64,000 nucleotides of DNA from Fasciola hepatica. Its lineage: Eukaryota; Platyhelminthes; Trematoda; Plagiorchiida; Fasciolidae. Shown here in pieces: positions 1 to 14,396 of this stretch (the first letter of the stretch is position 1; each line of letters starts with the position of its first letter). Where the stretch lies: NCBI GenBank assembly GCA_948099385.1, contig CANUEZ040000191.1, positions 7,750,001 through 7,814,000 of the forward strand, in the 5' to 3' direction. A program made the position numbers and the translations under genes. Below the pieces are notes generated by a model, which saw nothing but the letters and a program-made list of their open reading frames with translations, ran no database searches and was not told where the DNA came from.

Positions 1-405
1 CGGCATTCCTTTATGAACAATCCACACAGATTGCTCATACATTGCAATAGAGCAGTAGCAGATTTGATTTGTCTGATGTGATTCTCCATGCAGCTTAACC
101 ACGGAAATGACCATTGAAATTATGGAAGCACTGTATAGCTGTTTGATCCGCTAAGGGAATCATGAGCATTGCACATGGACAGTGCCCATTCGGGGACACG
201 AACAAGGGTTGGGGTGAACGAATGTCAGTCGAACACCCAAACCACAAGGCTATCCCATATGGGTCTCAAAGCTTTGTTCAACATATACACTACATGATAT
301 AGCACAATCCCAAAATTGGCTTCGGCTTTCGCTTTTGCTTTGAACGGTAACAACCAAATTCTCGCACACCGATCCAATCCTATGTTCCATCACTTCTCTA
401 TTTAT
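1..405. repeat. Partial monomer at left window edge
   Basis: This unit is cut by the window start about 18 bp into the monomer. It belongs to a minority subtype with GATTTGATTTGTCTGATGTG where most units read GAGTAGATTTGTATAATATG. It also has GCTTAACCACGGAAATG and a CATTCGGGGACAC junction. The same subtype recurs as unit 1252-1674, and in part at 2944-3366. One base is missing in its CCATTGAAATTATGG relative to the 1252 copy. Confidence 0.9.
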
Positions 406-3400
406 GGGCCTAAGTAAAACCAAGGCATTCCCTTATGAACAATCCACACAGATTGCTCATACAATGCAACAGAGCAGTAGCAGAGTAGATTTGTATAATA
501 TGTTTCTCCATGCAGCTTGATCACTGAAATGACCATTGAAAATTATGGAAGCACTGTACAGCTGTTTGATCCGCTAAGGGAATCATGAGCATTGCACATG
601 GACAGAGCCCACACGGGGACACGAACAAGGGTTGGGGTGAACGAATGTCAGTCGAACACCCAAACCACAAGGCTATCCGATATGTGTCCGAAAGATTTGT
701 TCAACATATACAACACATGATATAGCACAATCCCCAAATTGGCTTCGGCTTTCGCTTTCGCTTTGAACGGTAACAACCAAATTCTCGCACACCGATCCAA
801 TCCTATGTTCCATCACTTCTCTATTTATGGGCCTAAGTAAAACCAACGCATTCCCTTATGAACAATCCACACAGATTGCTCATACAATGCAATAGAGCAG
901 TAGCAGAGTAGATTTGTATAATATGATTCTCCATGAAGCTTGAACACTGAACTGACCATTGAAAATTATGGAAGCACTGTACAGCTGTTTGATCCGCTAA
1001 GGGAATCATGAGCATTGCACATGGACAGAGCCCACACGGAGACACGAACAAGGGTTGGGGTGAACGAATGTCAGTCGAACACCCAAACCACAAGGCTATC
1101 CCATATGGGTCTCAACGCTTTGTTCAACATATACACTACATGATATAGCACAATCCCCAAATTGGCTTCGGCTTTCGCTTTCGCTTTGAACGGTAACAAC
1201 CAAATTCTCGCACACCGATCCAATCCTATGTTCCATCACTTTTCTATTTATGGGCCTAAGTAAAACCACGGCATTCCTTTATGAACAATCCACACAGATT
1301 GCTCATACATTGCAATAGAGCAGTAGCAGATTTGATTTGTCTGATGTGATTCTCCATGCAGCTTAACCACGGAAATGACCATTGAAAATTATGGAAGCAC
1401 TGTATAGCTGTTTGATCCGCTAAGGGAATCATGAGCATTGCACATGGACAGTGCCCATTCGGGGACACGAACAAGGGTTGGGGTGAACGAATGTCAGTCG
1501 AACACCCAAACCACAAGGCTATCCCATATGGGTCTCAACGCTTTGTTCAACATATACAACACATGATATAGCACAATCCCCAAATTGGCTTCGTCTTTCG
1601 CTTTTGCTTTGAACGGTAACAACCAAATTCTCGCACACCGATCCAATCCTATGTTCCATCACTTCTCTATTTATGGGCCTAAGTAAAACCAAGGCATTCC
1701 CTTATGAACAATCCACACAGATTGCTCATACAATGCAACAGAGCAGTAGCAGAGTAGATTTGTATAATATGTTTCTCCATGCAGCTTGATCACTGAAATG
1801 ACCATTGAAAATGATGGGAGCACTGTACAGCTGTTTGATCCGCTAAGGGAATCATGAGCATTGCACATGGACAGAGCCCACACGGAGACACGAACAAGGG
1901 TTGGGGTGAACGAATGTCAGTCGAACACCCAAACCACAAGGCTATCCGATATGTGTCCGAAAGATTTGTTCAACATATACAACACATGATATAGCACAAT
2001 CCCCAAATTGGCTTCGGCTTTCGCTTTCGCTTTGAACGGTAACAACCAAATTCTCGCACACCGATCCAATCCTATGTTCAATCACTTCTCTATTTATGGG
2101 CCTAAGTAAAACCAAGGCATTCCCTTATGAACAATCCACACAGATTGCTCATACAATGCAATAGAGCAGTAGCAGAGTAGATTTGTATAATATGATTCTC
2201 CATGAAGCTTGAACACTGAACTGACCATTGAAAATTATGGAAGCACTGTACAGCTGTTTGATCCGCTAAGGGAATCATGAGCATTGCACATGGACAGAGC
2301 CCACGCGGAGACACGAACAAGGGTTGGGGTGAACGAATGTCAGTCGAACACCCAAACCACAAGGCTATCCCATATGGGTCTCAACGCTTTGTTCAACATA
2401 TACACTACATGATATAGCACAATCCCCAAATTGGCTTCGGCTTTCGCTTTCGCTTTGAACTGTAACAACCGAATTCTCGCACACCGATCCAATCCTATGT
2501 TCCATCACTTTTCTATTTATGGGCCTTAGTAAAACCAAGGCATTCCCTTATGAACAATCCACACAGATTGCTCATACAATGCAATAGAGCAGTAGCAGAG
2601 TAGATTTGTATGATATGATTCTCCATGCAGCTTGACCACGGAACTGTCCATTGAAAATTATGTAAGCACTGTACAGCTGTTTGATCCGCTAAGGGAATCA
2701 TGAGCATTGCACATGGACAGAGCCCACACGGGGACACGAACAAGGGTTGGGGTGAACGAATGTCAGTCGAACACCCAAACCACAAGGCTATCCCATATGG
2801 TTCTCAAAGCTTTGTTCAACATATACACTACATGATATAGCACAATCCCCAAATTGGCTTCGGCTTTCGCTTTCGCTTTGAACGGTGACAACCAAATTCT
2901 CGCACACCGATCCAATCCTATGTTCCATCACTTTTCTATTTATGGGCCTAAGTAAAACCAAGGCATTCCCTTATGAACAATCCACACAGATTGCTCATAC
3001 AATGCAATAGAGCAGTAGCAGATTTGATTTGTCTGATGTGATTCTCCATGCAGCTTGAACACTGAAATGACCAGTGAAAATTATGGAAGCACTGTATAGC
3101 TGTTTGATCCGCTAAGGGAATCATGAGCATTGCACATGGACAGAGCCCACGCGGAGACACGAACAAGGGTTGGGGTGAACGAATGTCAGTCGAACACCCA
3201 AACCACAAGGCTATACGATATGGGTCTCAACGCTTTGTTCAACATATACACTACATGATATAGCACAATCCCCAAATTGGCTTCGGCTTTCGCTTTCGCT
3301 TTGAACGGTAACAACCAAATTCTCGCACATCGATCCAATCCTATGTTCCATCACTTCTCTATTTATGGGCCTAAGTAAAACCAAGGCATTCCCTTATGAA

Positions 3401-3789
3401 CAATCCACACAGATTGCTCATACAATGCAATAGAGCAGTAGCAGAGTAGATTTGTATAATATGATTCTCCATGCAGCTTGAACACTGAACTGACCATTGA
3501 AAATTATGGAAGCACTGTACAGCTGTTTGATCCGCTAAGGGAATCATGAGCATTGCACATGGACAGAGCCCACACGGGGACACGAACAAGGGTTGGGGTG
3601 AACGAATGTCAGTCGAACACTCAAACCACAAGGCTATCCGATATGGGTCTCAAAGCTTTGTTCAACATATACACTACATGATATAGCACAATCCCCAAAT
3701 TGGCTTCGGCTTTCGCTTTCGCTGTGAACGGTAACAACCAAATTCTCGCACACCGATCCAATCCTATGTTCCATCAATTCTCTATTTAT
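1..3789. repeat. Left block: pure 423-bp monomers with a trimer HOR
   Basis: All eight complete units here (starts 406, 829, 1252, 1675, 2098, 2521, 2944, 3367) are exactly 423 bp because they carry CAATCCACACAG rather than CAATCCCCACACAG. Units 1-3 (1-1251) and 4-6 (1252-2520) form two copies of a trimer about 1,269 bp long. The first pair shares GTCTGATGTG, the second shares ATGTTTCTCC with GCTTGATCACTG, and the third shares CATGAAGCTTGAACAC. Unit 2944-3366 joins the GTCTGATGTG head to a GCTTGAACACTG tail and so looks like a recombinant. The block is more heterogeneous than the interior. It may lie nearer an array edge, but the flank is outside the window. Confidence 0.85.
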
Positions 3790-5909
3790 GGGCCTAAGTA
3801 AAACCAAGGCATTCCCTTATGAACAATCCCCACACAGATTGCTCATACAATGCAATAGAGCAGTAGCAGAGTAGATTTGTATAATATGATTCTGCATGCA
3901 GCTTGAACACTGAACTGACCATTGAAAATGATGGAAGCACTGTACAGCTGTTTGATCCGCTAAGGGAATCATGAGCATTGCACATGGACAGAGCCCACAC
4001 GGGGACACGAACAAGGGTTGGGGTGAACGAATGTCAGTCGAACACCCAAACCACAAGGCTATCCCATATGTGTCTGAAAGATTTGTTCAACATATACACT
4101 ACATGATATAGCACAATCCCCAAATTGGCTTCGGCTTTCGCTTTCGCTTTGAACGGTAACAACCAAATTCTCGCACACCGATCCAATCCTATGTTCCATC
4201 AATTCTCTATTTATGGGCCTAAGTAAAACCAAGGCATTCCCTTATGAACAATCCACACAGATTGCTCATACAATGAAACAGAGCAATAGCAGAGTTGATT
4301 TGTATATTATGATTCTCCATGCAGCTTGAACACTGAACTGACCATTGAAAATGATGGAAGCACTGTACAGCTGTTTGATCCGCTAAGGGAATCATGAGCA
4401 TTGCACATGGACAGAGCCCACACGGGGACACGAACAAGGGTTGCGGTGAACGAATGTCAGTCGAACACCCAAACCACAAGGCTATCCCATATGGGTCTCA
4501 ACGATTTGTTCAACATATACACTACATGATATAGCACAATCCCCAAATTGGCTTCGGCTTTCGCTTTCGCTTTGAACGGTAACAACCAAATTCTCGAACA
4601 CCGATCCAATCCTATGTTCCATCACTTCTCTATTTATGGGCCTAAGTAAAACCAAGGCATTCCCTTATGAACAATCCCCACACAGATTGCTCATACAATG
4701 CAATAGAGCAGTAGCAGAGTAGATTTGTATAATATGATTCTCCATGCAGCTTGGACACTGAACTGACCATTGAAAATTATGGAAGCACTGTACAGCTGTT
4801 TGATCCGCTAAGGGAATCATGAGCATTGCACATGGACAGAGCCCACACGGGGACACGAACAAGGGTTGGGGTGAACGAATGTCAGTCGAACACCCAAACC
4901 ACAAGGCTATCCGATATGGGTCTGAAAGCTTTGTTCAACATATACATTACTTGATATAGCACAATCCCCAAATTGGCTTCGGCTTTCGCTTTCGCTGTGA
5001 ACGGTAACAACCAAATTCTCGCACACCGATCCAATCCTATGTTCCATCACTTCTCTATTTATGGGCCTAAGTAAAACCAAGGCATTCCCTTATGAACAAT
5101 CCACACAGATTGCTCATACAATGCAATAGAGCAGTAGCAGAGTAGATTTGTATAATATGATTCTCCATGCAGCTTGAACACTGAACTGACCATTGAAATG
5201 ATGGAAGCACTGTACAGCTGTTTGATCCGCTAAGGGAATCATGAGCATTGCACATGGACAGAGCCCACGCGGAGACACGAAAAAGGGTTGGGGTGAACGA
5301 ATGTCAGTCGAACACCCAAACCACAAGGCTATCCCATATGGGTCTGAAAGCTTTGTTCAACATATACACTACATGATATAGCATAATCCCCAAATTGGCT
5401 TCGGCTTTCGCTTTCGCTTTGAACGGTAACAACCAAATTCTCGCACACCGATCCAATCCTATGTTCCATCACTTCTCTATTTATGGGCCTAAGTAAAACC
5501 AAGGCATTCCCTTATGAACAATCCCCACACAGATTGCTCATACAATGCAATAGAGCAGTAGCAGAGTAGATTTGTATAATATGATTCTCAATGCAGCTTG
5601 GACACTGAACTGACCATTGGAAATTATGGAAGCACTCTACAGCTGTTTGATCCGCTAAGGGAATCATGAGCATTGCACATGGACAGAGCCCACACGGGGA
5701 CACGAACAAGGGTTGGGGTGAACGAATGTCAGTCGAACACCCAAACCACAAGGCTATCCCATATGTGTCCGAACGATTTGTTCAACATATACAACACATG
5801 ATATAGCACAATCCCCAAATTGGCTTCGGTTTTCGCTTTCGCTTTGAACGGTAACAACCAAATTCTCGCACACCGATCCAATCCTATGTTCCATCACTTC
5901 TCTATTTAT
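3790..5909. repeat. Transition block, mixed 422/423/425-bp monomers
   Basis: Five units start at 3790, 4215, 4638, 5063 and 5485. The 425-bp form (CCCCACAC) first appears here at 3790 and alternates with the 423-bp form. Unit 5063-5484 is 422 bp because CCATTGAAATGATGG has lost one A. No clear higher-order period is visible over this short stretch, and there are no genes or insertions. Confidence 0.85.
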
Positions 5910-8900
5910 GGGCCTAAGTAAAACCAAGGCATTCCCTTATGAACAATCCCCACACAGATTGCTCATACAATGCAACAGAGCAGTAGCAGAGTAGATTTGT
6001 ATAATATGATTCTCCATGCAGCTTGAACACTGAACTGACCATTGAAAATTATGGAAGCACTGTACAGCTGTTTGATCCGCTAAGGGAATCATGAGCATTG
6101 CACATGGACAGAGCCCACACGGGGACACGAACAAGGGTTGGGGTGAACGAATGTCAGTTGAACACCCAAACCACAAGGCTATCCGATATGGGTCTGAAAG
6201 ATTTGTTCAACATATACAATACATGATATAGCACAATCCTCAAATTGGATTCGGCTTTCGCTTTGGCTTTGAACGGTAACAATCTATTTCTCGCACATCG
6301 ATCCAATCCTATGTTCCATCACTTCTCTATTTATGGGCCTAAGTAAAACCAAGGCATTCCCTTATGAACAATCCCCACACAGATTGCTCATACAATGCAA
6401 TAGAGCAGTAGCAGAGTAGATTTGTATAATATGATTCTCCATGCAGCTTGAACACTAAACTGACCATTGAAAATGATGGAAGCACTGTACAGCTGTTTGA
6501 TCCGCTAAGGGAATCATGAGCATTGCACATGGACAGAGCCCACACGGGGACACGAACAAGGGTTGGGGTGAACGAATGTCAGTCGAACACCCAAACCACA
6601 AGGCTATCCGATATGGGTCTCAACGCTTTGTTCAACACATACACTACATTATATAGCACAATCCCCAAATTGGCTTCGGCTTTCGCTTTCGCTTTGAACG
6701 GTAACAATCAAATTCTCGCACACCGGTCCAATCCTATGTTCCATCACTTCTCTATTTATGGGCCTAAGTAAAACCAAGGCATTCCCTTATGAACAATCCC
6801 CACACAGATTGGTCATACAATGCAATAGAGCAGTAGCAGAGTAGATTTGTATAATATGATTCTCCATGCAGCTTGAACACTGAACTGACCATTGAAAATG
6901 ATGGAAGCACTGTAGAGCTGTTTGATCCGCTAAGGGAATCATGAGCATTGCACATGGACAGAGCCCACACGGGGACACGAACAAGGGTTGGGGTGAACGA
7001 ATGTCAGTCGAACACCCAAACCACAAGGCTATCCGATATGGGTCTCAACGATTTGTTCAACATATACAATACATGATATAGCACAATCCTCAAATTGGAT
7101 TCGGCTTTCGCTTTCGCTTTGAACGGTAACAATCTATTTCTCGCACATCGATCCAATCCTATGTTCCATCACTTCTCTATTTATGGGCCTATGTACAACC
7201 AAGGCATTCCCTTATGAACAATCCCCACACAGATTGCTCATACAATGCAATAGAGCAGTAGCAGAGTAGATTTGTATAATATGATTCTCCATGCAGCTTG
7301 AACACTGAACTGACCATTGAAAATGATGGAAGCACTGTACAGCTGTTTGATCCGCTAAGGGAATCATGAGCATTGCACATGGACAGAGCCCACACGGGGA
7401 CACGAACAAGGGTTGGGGTGAACGAATGTCAGTCGAACACCCAAACCACAAGGCTATCCGATATGGGTCTCAACGCTTTGTTCAACATATACACTACATT
7501 ATATAGCATAATCCCCAAATTGGCTTCGGCTTTCGCTTTTGCTTTCAACGGTAACAATCAAATTCTCGCACACCGGTCCAATCCTATGTTCCATCACTTC
7601 TCTATTTATGGGCCTAAGTAAAACCAAGGCATTCCCTTATGAACAATCCACACAGATTACTCATACAATGCAATAGAGCAGTAGCAGAGTAGATTTGTAT
7701 AATATGATTCTCAATGCAGCTTGAACACTGAACTGACCATTGGAAATTATGGAAGCACTCTACAGCTGTTTGATCCGCTAAGGGAATCATGAGCATTGCA
7801 CATGGACAGAGCCCACACGGGGACACGAACAAGGGTTGGGGTGAACGAATGTCAGTCGAACACCCAGACCACAAGGCTATCCGATATGGGTCTGAACGCT
7901 TTGTTCAACATATACATTACTTGATATAGCACAATCCCCAAATTGGCTTCGGCTTTCGCTTTCGCTTTGAACTGTAACAACCAAATTCTCGCACACCGAT
8001 CCAATCCTATGTTCCATCACTTCTCTATTTATGGGCCTAATTAAAACAAAGGCATTCCCTTATGAACAATCCACACAGATTGCTCATACAATGCAATAGA
8101 GCAGTAGCAAAGTAGATTTGTATAATATGATTCTCCATGCAGCTTGAACACTGAACTGACCATTGAAAATGATGGAAGCACTTTACAGCTGTTTGATCCG
8201 CTAAGGGAATCATGAGCATTGCACATGGACAGAGCCCACACGGGGACACGAACAAGGGTTGGGGTGAACGAATGTCAGTCGAACACCCAAACCACAAGGC
8301 TATCCGATATGGGTCTCAACGCTTTGTTCAACATATACACTACATTATATAACATAATCCCCAAATTGGCTTCGGCTTTCGCTTTTGCTTTCAAAGGTAA
8401 CAATCAAATTCTCGCACACCGGTCCAATCCTATGTTCCAACACTTCTCTATTTATGGGCCTAAGTAAAACCAAGGCATTCCCTTATGAACAATCCCCACA
8501 CAGATTGCTCATACAATGCAATAGAGCAGTAGCAGAGTAGATTTGTATAATATGATTCTCCATGCAGCTTGAACACTGAACTGACCATTGAAAATTATGG
8601 AAGCACTGTACAGCTGTTTGATCCGCTAAGGGAATCATGAGCATTGCACATGGACAGAGCCCACACGGGGACACGAACAAGGGTTGGGGTGAACGAATGT
8701 CAGTCGAACACCCAAACCACAAGGCTATCCGATATGTGACTGAACGATTTGTTCAACATATACAATACATGATATAGCACAACCCCGAAATTGGCTTCGG
8801 CTTTCGCTTTCGCTTTGAACGGTAACAATCAATTTCTCGCACACCAATCCAATCCTATGTTCCATCACTTCTCTATTTATGGGCCTAAGTAAAACCATGG

Positions 8901-10154
8901 CATTCCCTTATGAACAATCCCCACACAGATTGCTCATACAATGCAATAGAGCAGTAGCAGAGTAGATTTGTATAATATGATTCTCCATGCAGCTTGAACA
9001 CTGAACTGACCATTGAAAGTTATGGAAGCACTGTACAGCTGTTTGATCCGCTAAGGGAATCATGAGCATTGCACATGGACAGAGCCCACACGGGGACACG
9101 AACAAGGGTTGGGGTGAACGAATGTCAGTCGAACACCCAAACCACAAGGCTATCCGATATGGGTCTCAACGATTTGTTCAACATATACAATACATGATAT
9201 AGCACAACCCCGAAATTGGTTTCGGCTTTCGCTTTCGCTTTGAACGGTAACAATCAATTTCTCGCACACCGATCCAATCCTATGTTCCATCACTTCTCTA
9301 TTTATGGGCCTAAGTAAAACCATGGCATTCCCTTATGAACAATCCCCACACAGATTGGTCATACAATGCAATAGAGCAGTAGCAGAGTAGATTTGTATAA
9401 TATGATTCTCCATGCAGCTTGAACACTGAACTGACCATTGAAAATGATGGAAGCACTGTACAGCTGTTTGATCCGCTAAGGGAATCATGAGCATTGCACA
9501 TGGACAGAGCCCACACGGGGACACGAACAAGGGTTGGGGTGAACGAATGTCAGTCGAACACCCAAACCACAAGGCTATCCGATATGGGTCTGAACGATTT
9601 GTTCAACATATACAATACATGATATAGCACAATCCTCAAATTGGATTCGGCTTTCGCTTTGGCTTTGAACGGTAAAAATCTATTTTCGGACATCGATCCA
9701 ATCCTATGTTCCATCAATTCTCTATTTATGGGCCTAAGTAAAACCAAGGCATTCCCTTATGAACAATCCCCACACAGATTGCTCATACAATGCAATAGAG
9801 CAGTAGCAGAGTAGATTTGTATAATATGATTCTCCATGCAGCTTGATAACTGAACTGACCATTGAAAATGATGGAAGCACTGTACAGCTGTTTGATCCGC
9901 TAAGGGAATCATGAGCATTGCACATGGACAGAGCCCACACGGGGACACGAACAAGGGTTGGGGTGAACGAATGTCAGTCGAACACCCAAACCACAAGGCT
10001 ATCCGATATGGGTCTCAACGCTTTGTTCAACATATACACTACATTATATAGCATAATCCCCAAATTGGCTTCGGCTGTCGCTTTCGCTTTCAACGGTAAC
10101 AATCAAATTCTCGCACACCGGTCCAATCCTATGTTCCATCACTTCTCTATTTAT
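5910..10154. repeat. Dimer HOR block, about 850 bp
   Basis: Alternate units are distinguishable. One type (starts 5910, 6760, 9306) has ACAATACATGATATAG, CAATCCTCAAATTGGATTC and AATCTATTT, with an ACATCGATCC tail. The partner type (starts 6335, 7185, 9730, and also 8033) has ACTACATTATATAG or a close relative and CACCGGTCC. This gives dimers 5910-6759, 6760-7609 and 9306-10154, with a half-dimer relic at 8033. Units 8456 and 8881 share ACAACCCCGAAATTGG and look like a separate local duplication inserted between the dimers. The TGATATAG to TTATATA change removes a plus-strand stop codon, which is why longer plus-strand open frames appear only in these partner units. Confidence 0.8.
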
Positions 10155-13100
10155 GGGCCTAAGTAAAACCAATGCATTCCCTTATGAACAATCCCCACAC
10201 AGATTGCTCATACAATGCAATAGAGCAGTAGCAGATTAGATTCGAATAATATGATTCTCCATGCAGCTTGAACACTGAACTGACCATTGAAAATGATGGA
10301 AGCACTGTACAGCTGTTTGATCCGCTAAGGGAATCATGAGCATTGCACATGGACAGAGCCCACACGGGGACACGAACAAGGGTTGGGGTGAACGAATGTC
10401 AGTCGAACACCCAAACCACAAGGCTATCCGATATGGGTCTCAAAGCTTTGTTCAACATATACAATACATGATATAGCACAATCCCCTAATTGGATTCGGC
10501 TTTCGCTTTCGCTTTGAACGGTAACAATCAATTTCTCGCACACCGATCCAATCCTATGTTCCATCACTTCTCTATTTATGGGCCTAAGTAAAACCATGGC
10601 ATTCCCTTATGAACAATCCCCACACAGATTGGTCATACAATGCAATAGAGCAGTAGCAGAGTAGATTTGTATAATATGATTCTCCATGCAGCTTGAACAC
10701 TGAACTGACCATTGAAAGTTATGGAAGCACTGTACAGCTGTTTGATCCGCTAAGGGAATCATGAGCATTGCACATGGACAGAGCCCACACGGGGACACGA
10801 ACAAGGGTTGGGGTGAACGAATGTCAGTCGAACACCCAAACCACAAGGCTATCCGATATGGGTCTCAACGCTTTGTTCAACATATACAATACATGATATA
10901 GCACAATCCCCAAATTGGCTTCGGCTTTCGCTTTCGCTTTGAACGGTAACAATCAATTTCTCGCACACCGATCCAATCCTATGTTCCATCACTTCTCTAT
11001 TTATGGGCCTAAGTAAAACCATGGCATTCCCTTATGAACAATCCCCACACAGATTGGTCATACAATGCAATAGAGCAGTAGCAGAGTAGATTTGTATAAT
11101 ATGATTCTCCATGCAGCTTGAACACTGAACTGACCATTGAAAATGATGGAAGCACTGTACAGCTGTTTGATCCGCTAAGGGAATCATGAGCATTGCACAT
11201 GGACAGAGCCCACACGGGGACACGAACAAGGGTTGGGGTGAACGAATGTCAGTCGAACACCCAAACCACAAGGCTATCCGATATGGGTCTCAACGCTTTG
11301 TTCAACATATACAATACATGATATAGCACAACCCCCAAATTGGCTTCGGCTTTCGCTTTCGCTTTGAACGGTAACAATCAATTTCTCGCACACCGATCCA
11401 ATCCTATGTTCCATCACTTCTCTATTTATGGGCCTAAGTAAAACCATGGCATTCCCTTATGAACAATCCACACAGATTGCTCATACAATGCAATAGAGCA
11501 GTAGCAGAGTAGATTTGTATAATATGATTCTCCATGCAGCTTGAACACTGAACTGACCATTGAAAGTTATGGAAGCACTGTACAGCTGTTTGATCCGCTA
11601 AGGGAATCATAAGCATTGCACATGGACAGAGCCCACACGGGGACACGAACAAGGGTTGGGGTGAACGAATGTCAGTCGAACACCCAAACCACAAGGCTAT
11701 CCGATATGGGTCTCAACGCTTTGTTCAACATATACAATACATGATATAGCACAATCCCCTAATTGGATTCGGCTTTCGCTTTCGCTTTGAACGATAACAA
11801 CCAAATTCTCGCACACCAATCCAATCCTATGTTCCATCACTTCTCTATTTATGGGCCTATGTACAACCAAGGCATTCCCTTATGAACAATCCACACAGAT
11901 TACTCATACAATGCAATAGAGCAGTAGCAGAGTAGATTTGTATAATATGATTCTCCATGCAGCTTGAACACTGAACTGACCATTGAAAATGATGGAAGCA
12001 CTGTAGAGCTGTTTGATCCGCTAAGGGAATCATGAGCATTGCACATGGACAGAGCCCACACGGGGACACGAACAAGGGTTGGGGTGAACGAATGTCAGTC
12101 GAACACCCAAACAACAAGGCAATCCGATATGGGTCTCAACGCTTTGTTCAACATATACACTACATGATATAGCACAATCCCCAAATTGGATTCGGCTTTC
12201 GATTTCGCTTTGAACGGTAACAACCAAATTCTCGCACACCGATCCAATCCTATGTTCCATCACTTCTCTATTTATGGGCCTAAGTAAAACCAAGGCATTC
12301 CCTTATGAACAATCCACACAGATTGCTCATACAATGCAATAGAGCAGTAGCAGAGTAGATTTGTATTATATGATTCTCCATGCAGCTTGAACACTGAACT
12401 GACCATTGAAAATTATGGAAGCACTGTACAGCTGTTTGATCCGCTAAGGGAATCATGAGCATTGCACATGGACAGAGCCCACACGGGGACACGAACAAGG
12501 GTTGGGGTGAACGAATGTCAGTCGAACACCCAAACCACAAGGCTATCCGATGTGGGTCTGAACGATTTGTTCAACATATACAATACATGATATAGCACAA
12601 CCCCCAAATTGGCTTCGGCTTTCGCTTTCGCTTTGAACGGTAACAATCAATTTCTCGCACACCGATCCAATCCTATGTTCCATCACTTCTCTATTTATGG
12701 GCCTAAGTAAAACCATGGCATTCCCTTATGAACAATCCCCACACAGATTGCTCATACAATGCAATAGAGCAGTAGCAGAGTAGATTTGTATAATATGATT
12801 CTCCATGCAGCTTGAACACTGAACTGACCATTGAAAATGATGGAAGCACTGTACAGCTGTTTGATCCGCTAAGGGAATCATGAGCATTGCACATGGACAG
12901 AGCCCACACGGGGACACGAACAAGGGTTGGGGTGAACGAATGTCAGTCGAACACCCAAACCACAAGGCTATCGCATATGGGTCTCAACGCTTTGTTCAAC
13001 ATATACAATACATGATATAGCACAATCCCCTAATTGGATTCGGCTTTCGCTTTCGCTTTGAACGGTAACAACGAAATTCTCGCACACCAATCCAATCCTA

Positions 13101-14396
13101 TGTTCCATCACTTCTCTATTTATGGGCCTATGTACAACCAAGGCATTCCCTTATGAACAATCCCCACACAGATTGCTCATACAATGCAATAGAGCAGTAG
13201 CAGAGTAGATTTGTATAATATGATTCTCCATGCAGCTTGAACACTGAACTGACCATTGAAAATGATGGAAGCACGGTACAGCTGTTTGATCCGCTAAGGG
13301 AATCATGAGCATTGCACATGGACAGAGCCCACACGGGGACACGAACAAGGGTTGGGGTGAACGAATGTCAGTCGAACACCCAAACCACAAGGCTATCCGA
13401 TATGGGTCTCAACGATTTGTTCAACATATACAATACATGATATAGCACAATCCCCAAATTGGCTTCGGCTTTCGCTTTCGCTTTGAACGGTAACAATCGC
13501 TTTCTCGCACACAGATCCAATCCTATGTTCCATCACTTCTCTATTTATGGGCCTAAGTAAAACCATGGCATTCCCTTATGAACAATCCCCACAGATTGCT
13601 CATACAATGCAATAGAGCAGTAGCAGAGTAGATTTGTATAATATGATTCTCCATGCAGCTTGAACACTGAACTGACCATTGAAAATGATGGAAGCACTGT
13701 ACAGCTGTTTGATCCGCTAAGGGAATCATGAGCATTGCACATGGACAGAGCCCACACGGGGACACGAACAAGGGTTGGGGTGAACGAATGTCAGTCGAAC
13801 ACCCAAACCACAAGGCTATCCGATATGGGTCTCAACGCTTTGTTCAACATATACAATACATGATATAGCACAATCCCCTAATTGGATTCGGCTTTCGCTT
13901 TCGCTTTGAACGGTAACAACCAAATTCTCGCACACCGATCCAATCCTATGTTCCATCACTTCTCCATTTATGGGCCTAAGTAAAACCAAGGCATTCCCTT
14001 ATGAACAATCCCCACACAGATTGGTCATACAATGCAATAGAGCAGTAGCAGAGTAGATTTGTATTATATGATTCTCCATGCAGCTTGAACACTGAACTGA
14101 CCATTGAAAATGATGGAAGCACTGTACAGCTGTTTGATCCGCTAAGGGAATCATGAGCATTGCACATGGACAGAGCCCACACGGGGACACGAACAAGGGT
14201 TGGGGTGAACGAATGTCAGTCGAACACCCAAACCACAAGGCTATCCGATATGGGTCTGAACGCTTTGTTCAACATATACACTACATGATATAGCACAATC
14301 CCCAAATTGGATTCGGCCTCCGCATTAGCTTTGAACGGTAACAACGAAATTCTCGCACACCGATCCAATCCTATGTTCCATCAATTCTCTATTTAT
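10155..14396. repeat. Monomer block with mixed dimer/trimer similarity
   Basis: Ten units start at 10155, 10580, 11005, 11430, 11853, 12276, 12699, 13124, 13549 and 13972. CAATCAATTTCTCGC marks most of the units up to 13123, and CCCCTAATTGGATTC marks starts 10155, 11430, 12699 and 13549. CCATTGAAAGTTATGG marks 10580 and 11430. GGGCCTATGTACAACC marks 11853 and 13124 (three units apart) and also 7185. Unit 13549-13971 reaches 423 bp by reading CAATCCCCACAGATTG, losing AC rather than CC, so the short length arose more than once. No gene is present. Confidence 0.8.

Noticed and set aside
6523..6771. 82-codon plus-strand open frames starting MHMDRAHTG, also at 7373, 8219, 9918 and 37929
   Set aside because: They open only where TGATATAG mutates to TTATATA and removes a stop. 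They show no codon constraint and no independent coding evidence.
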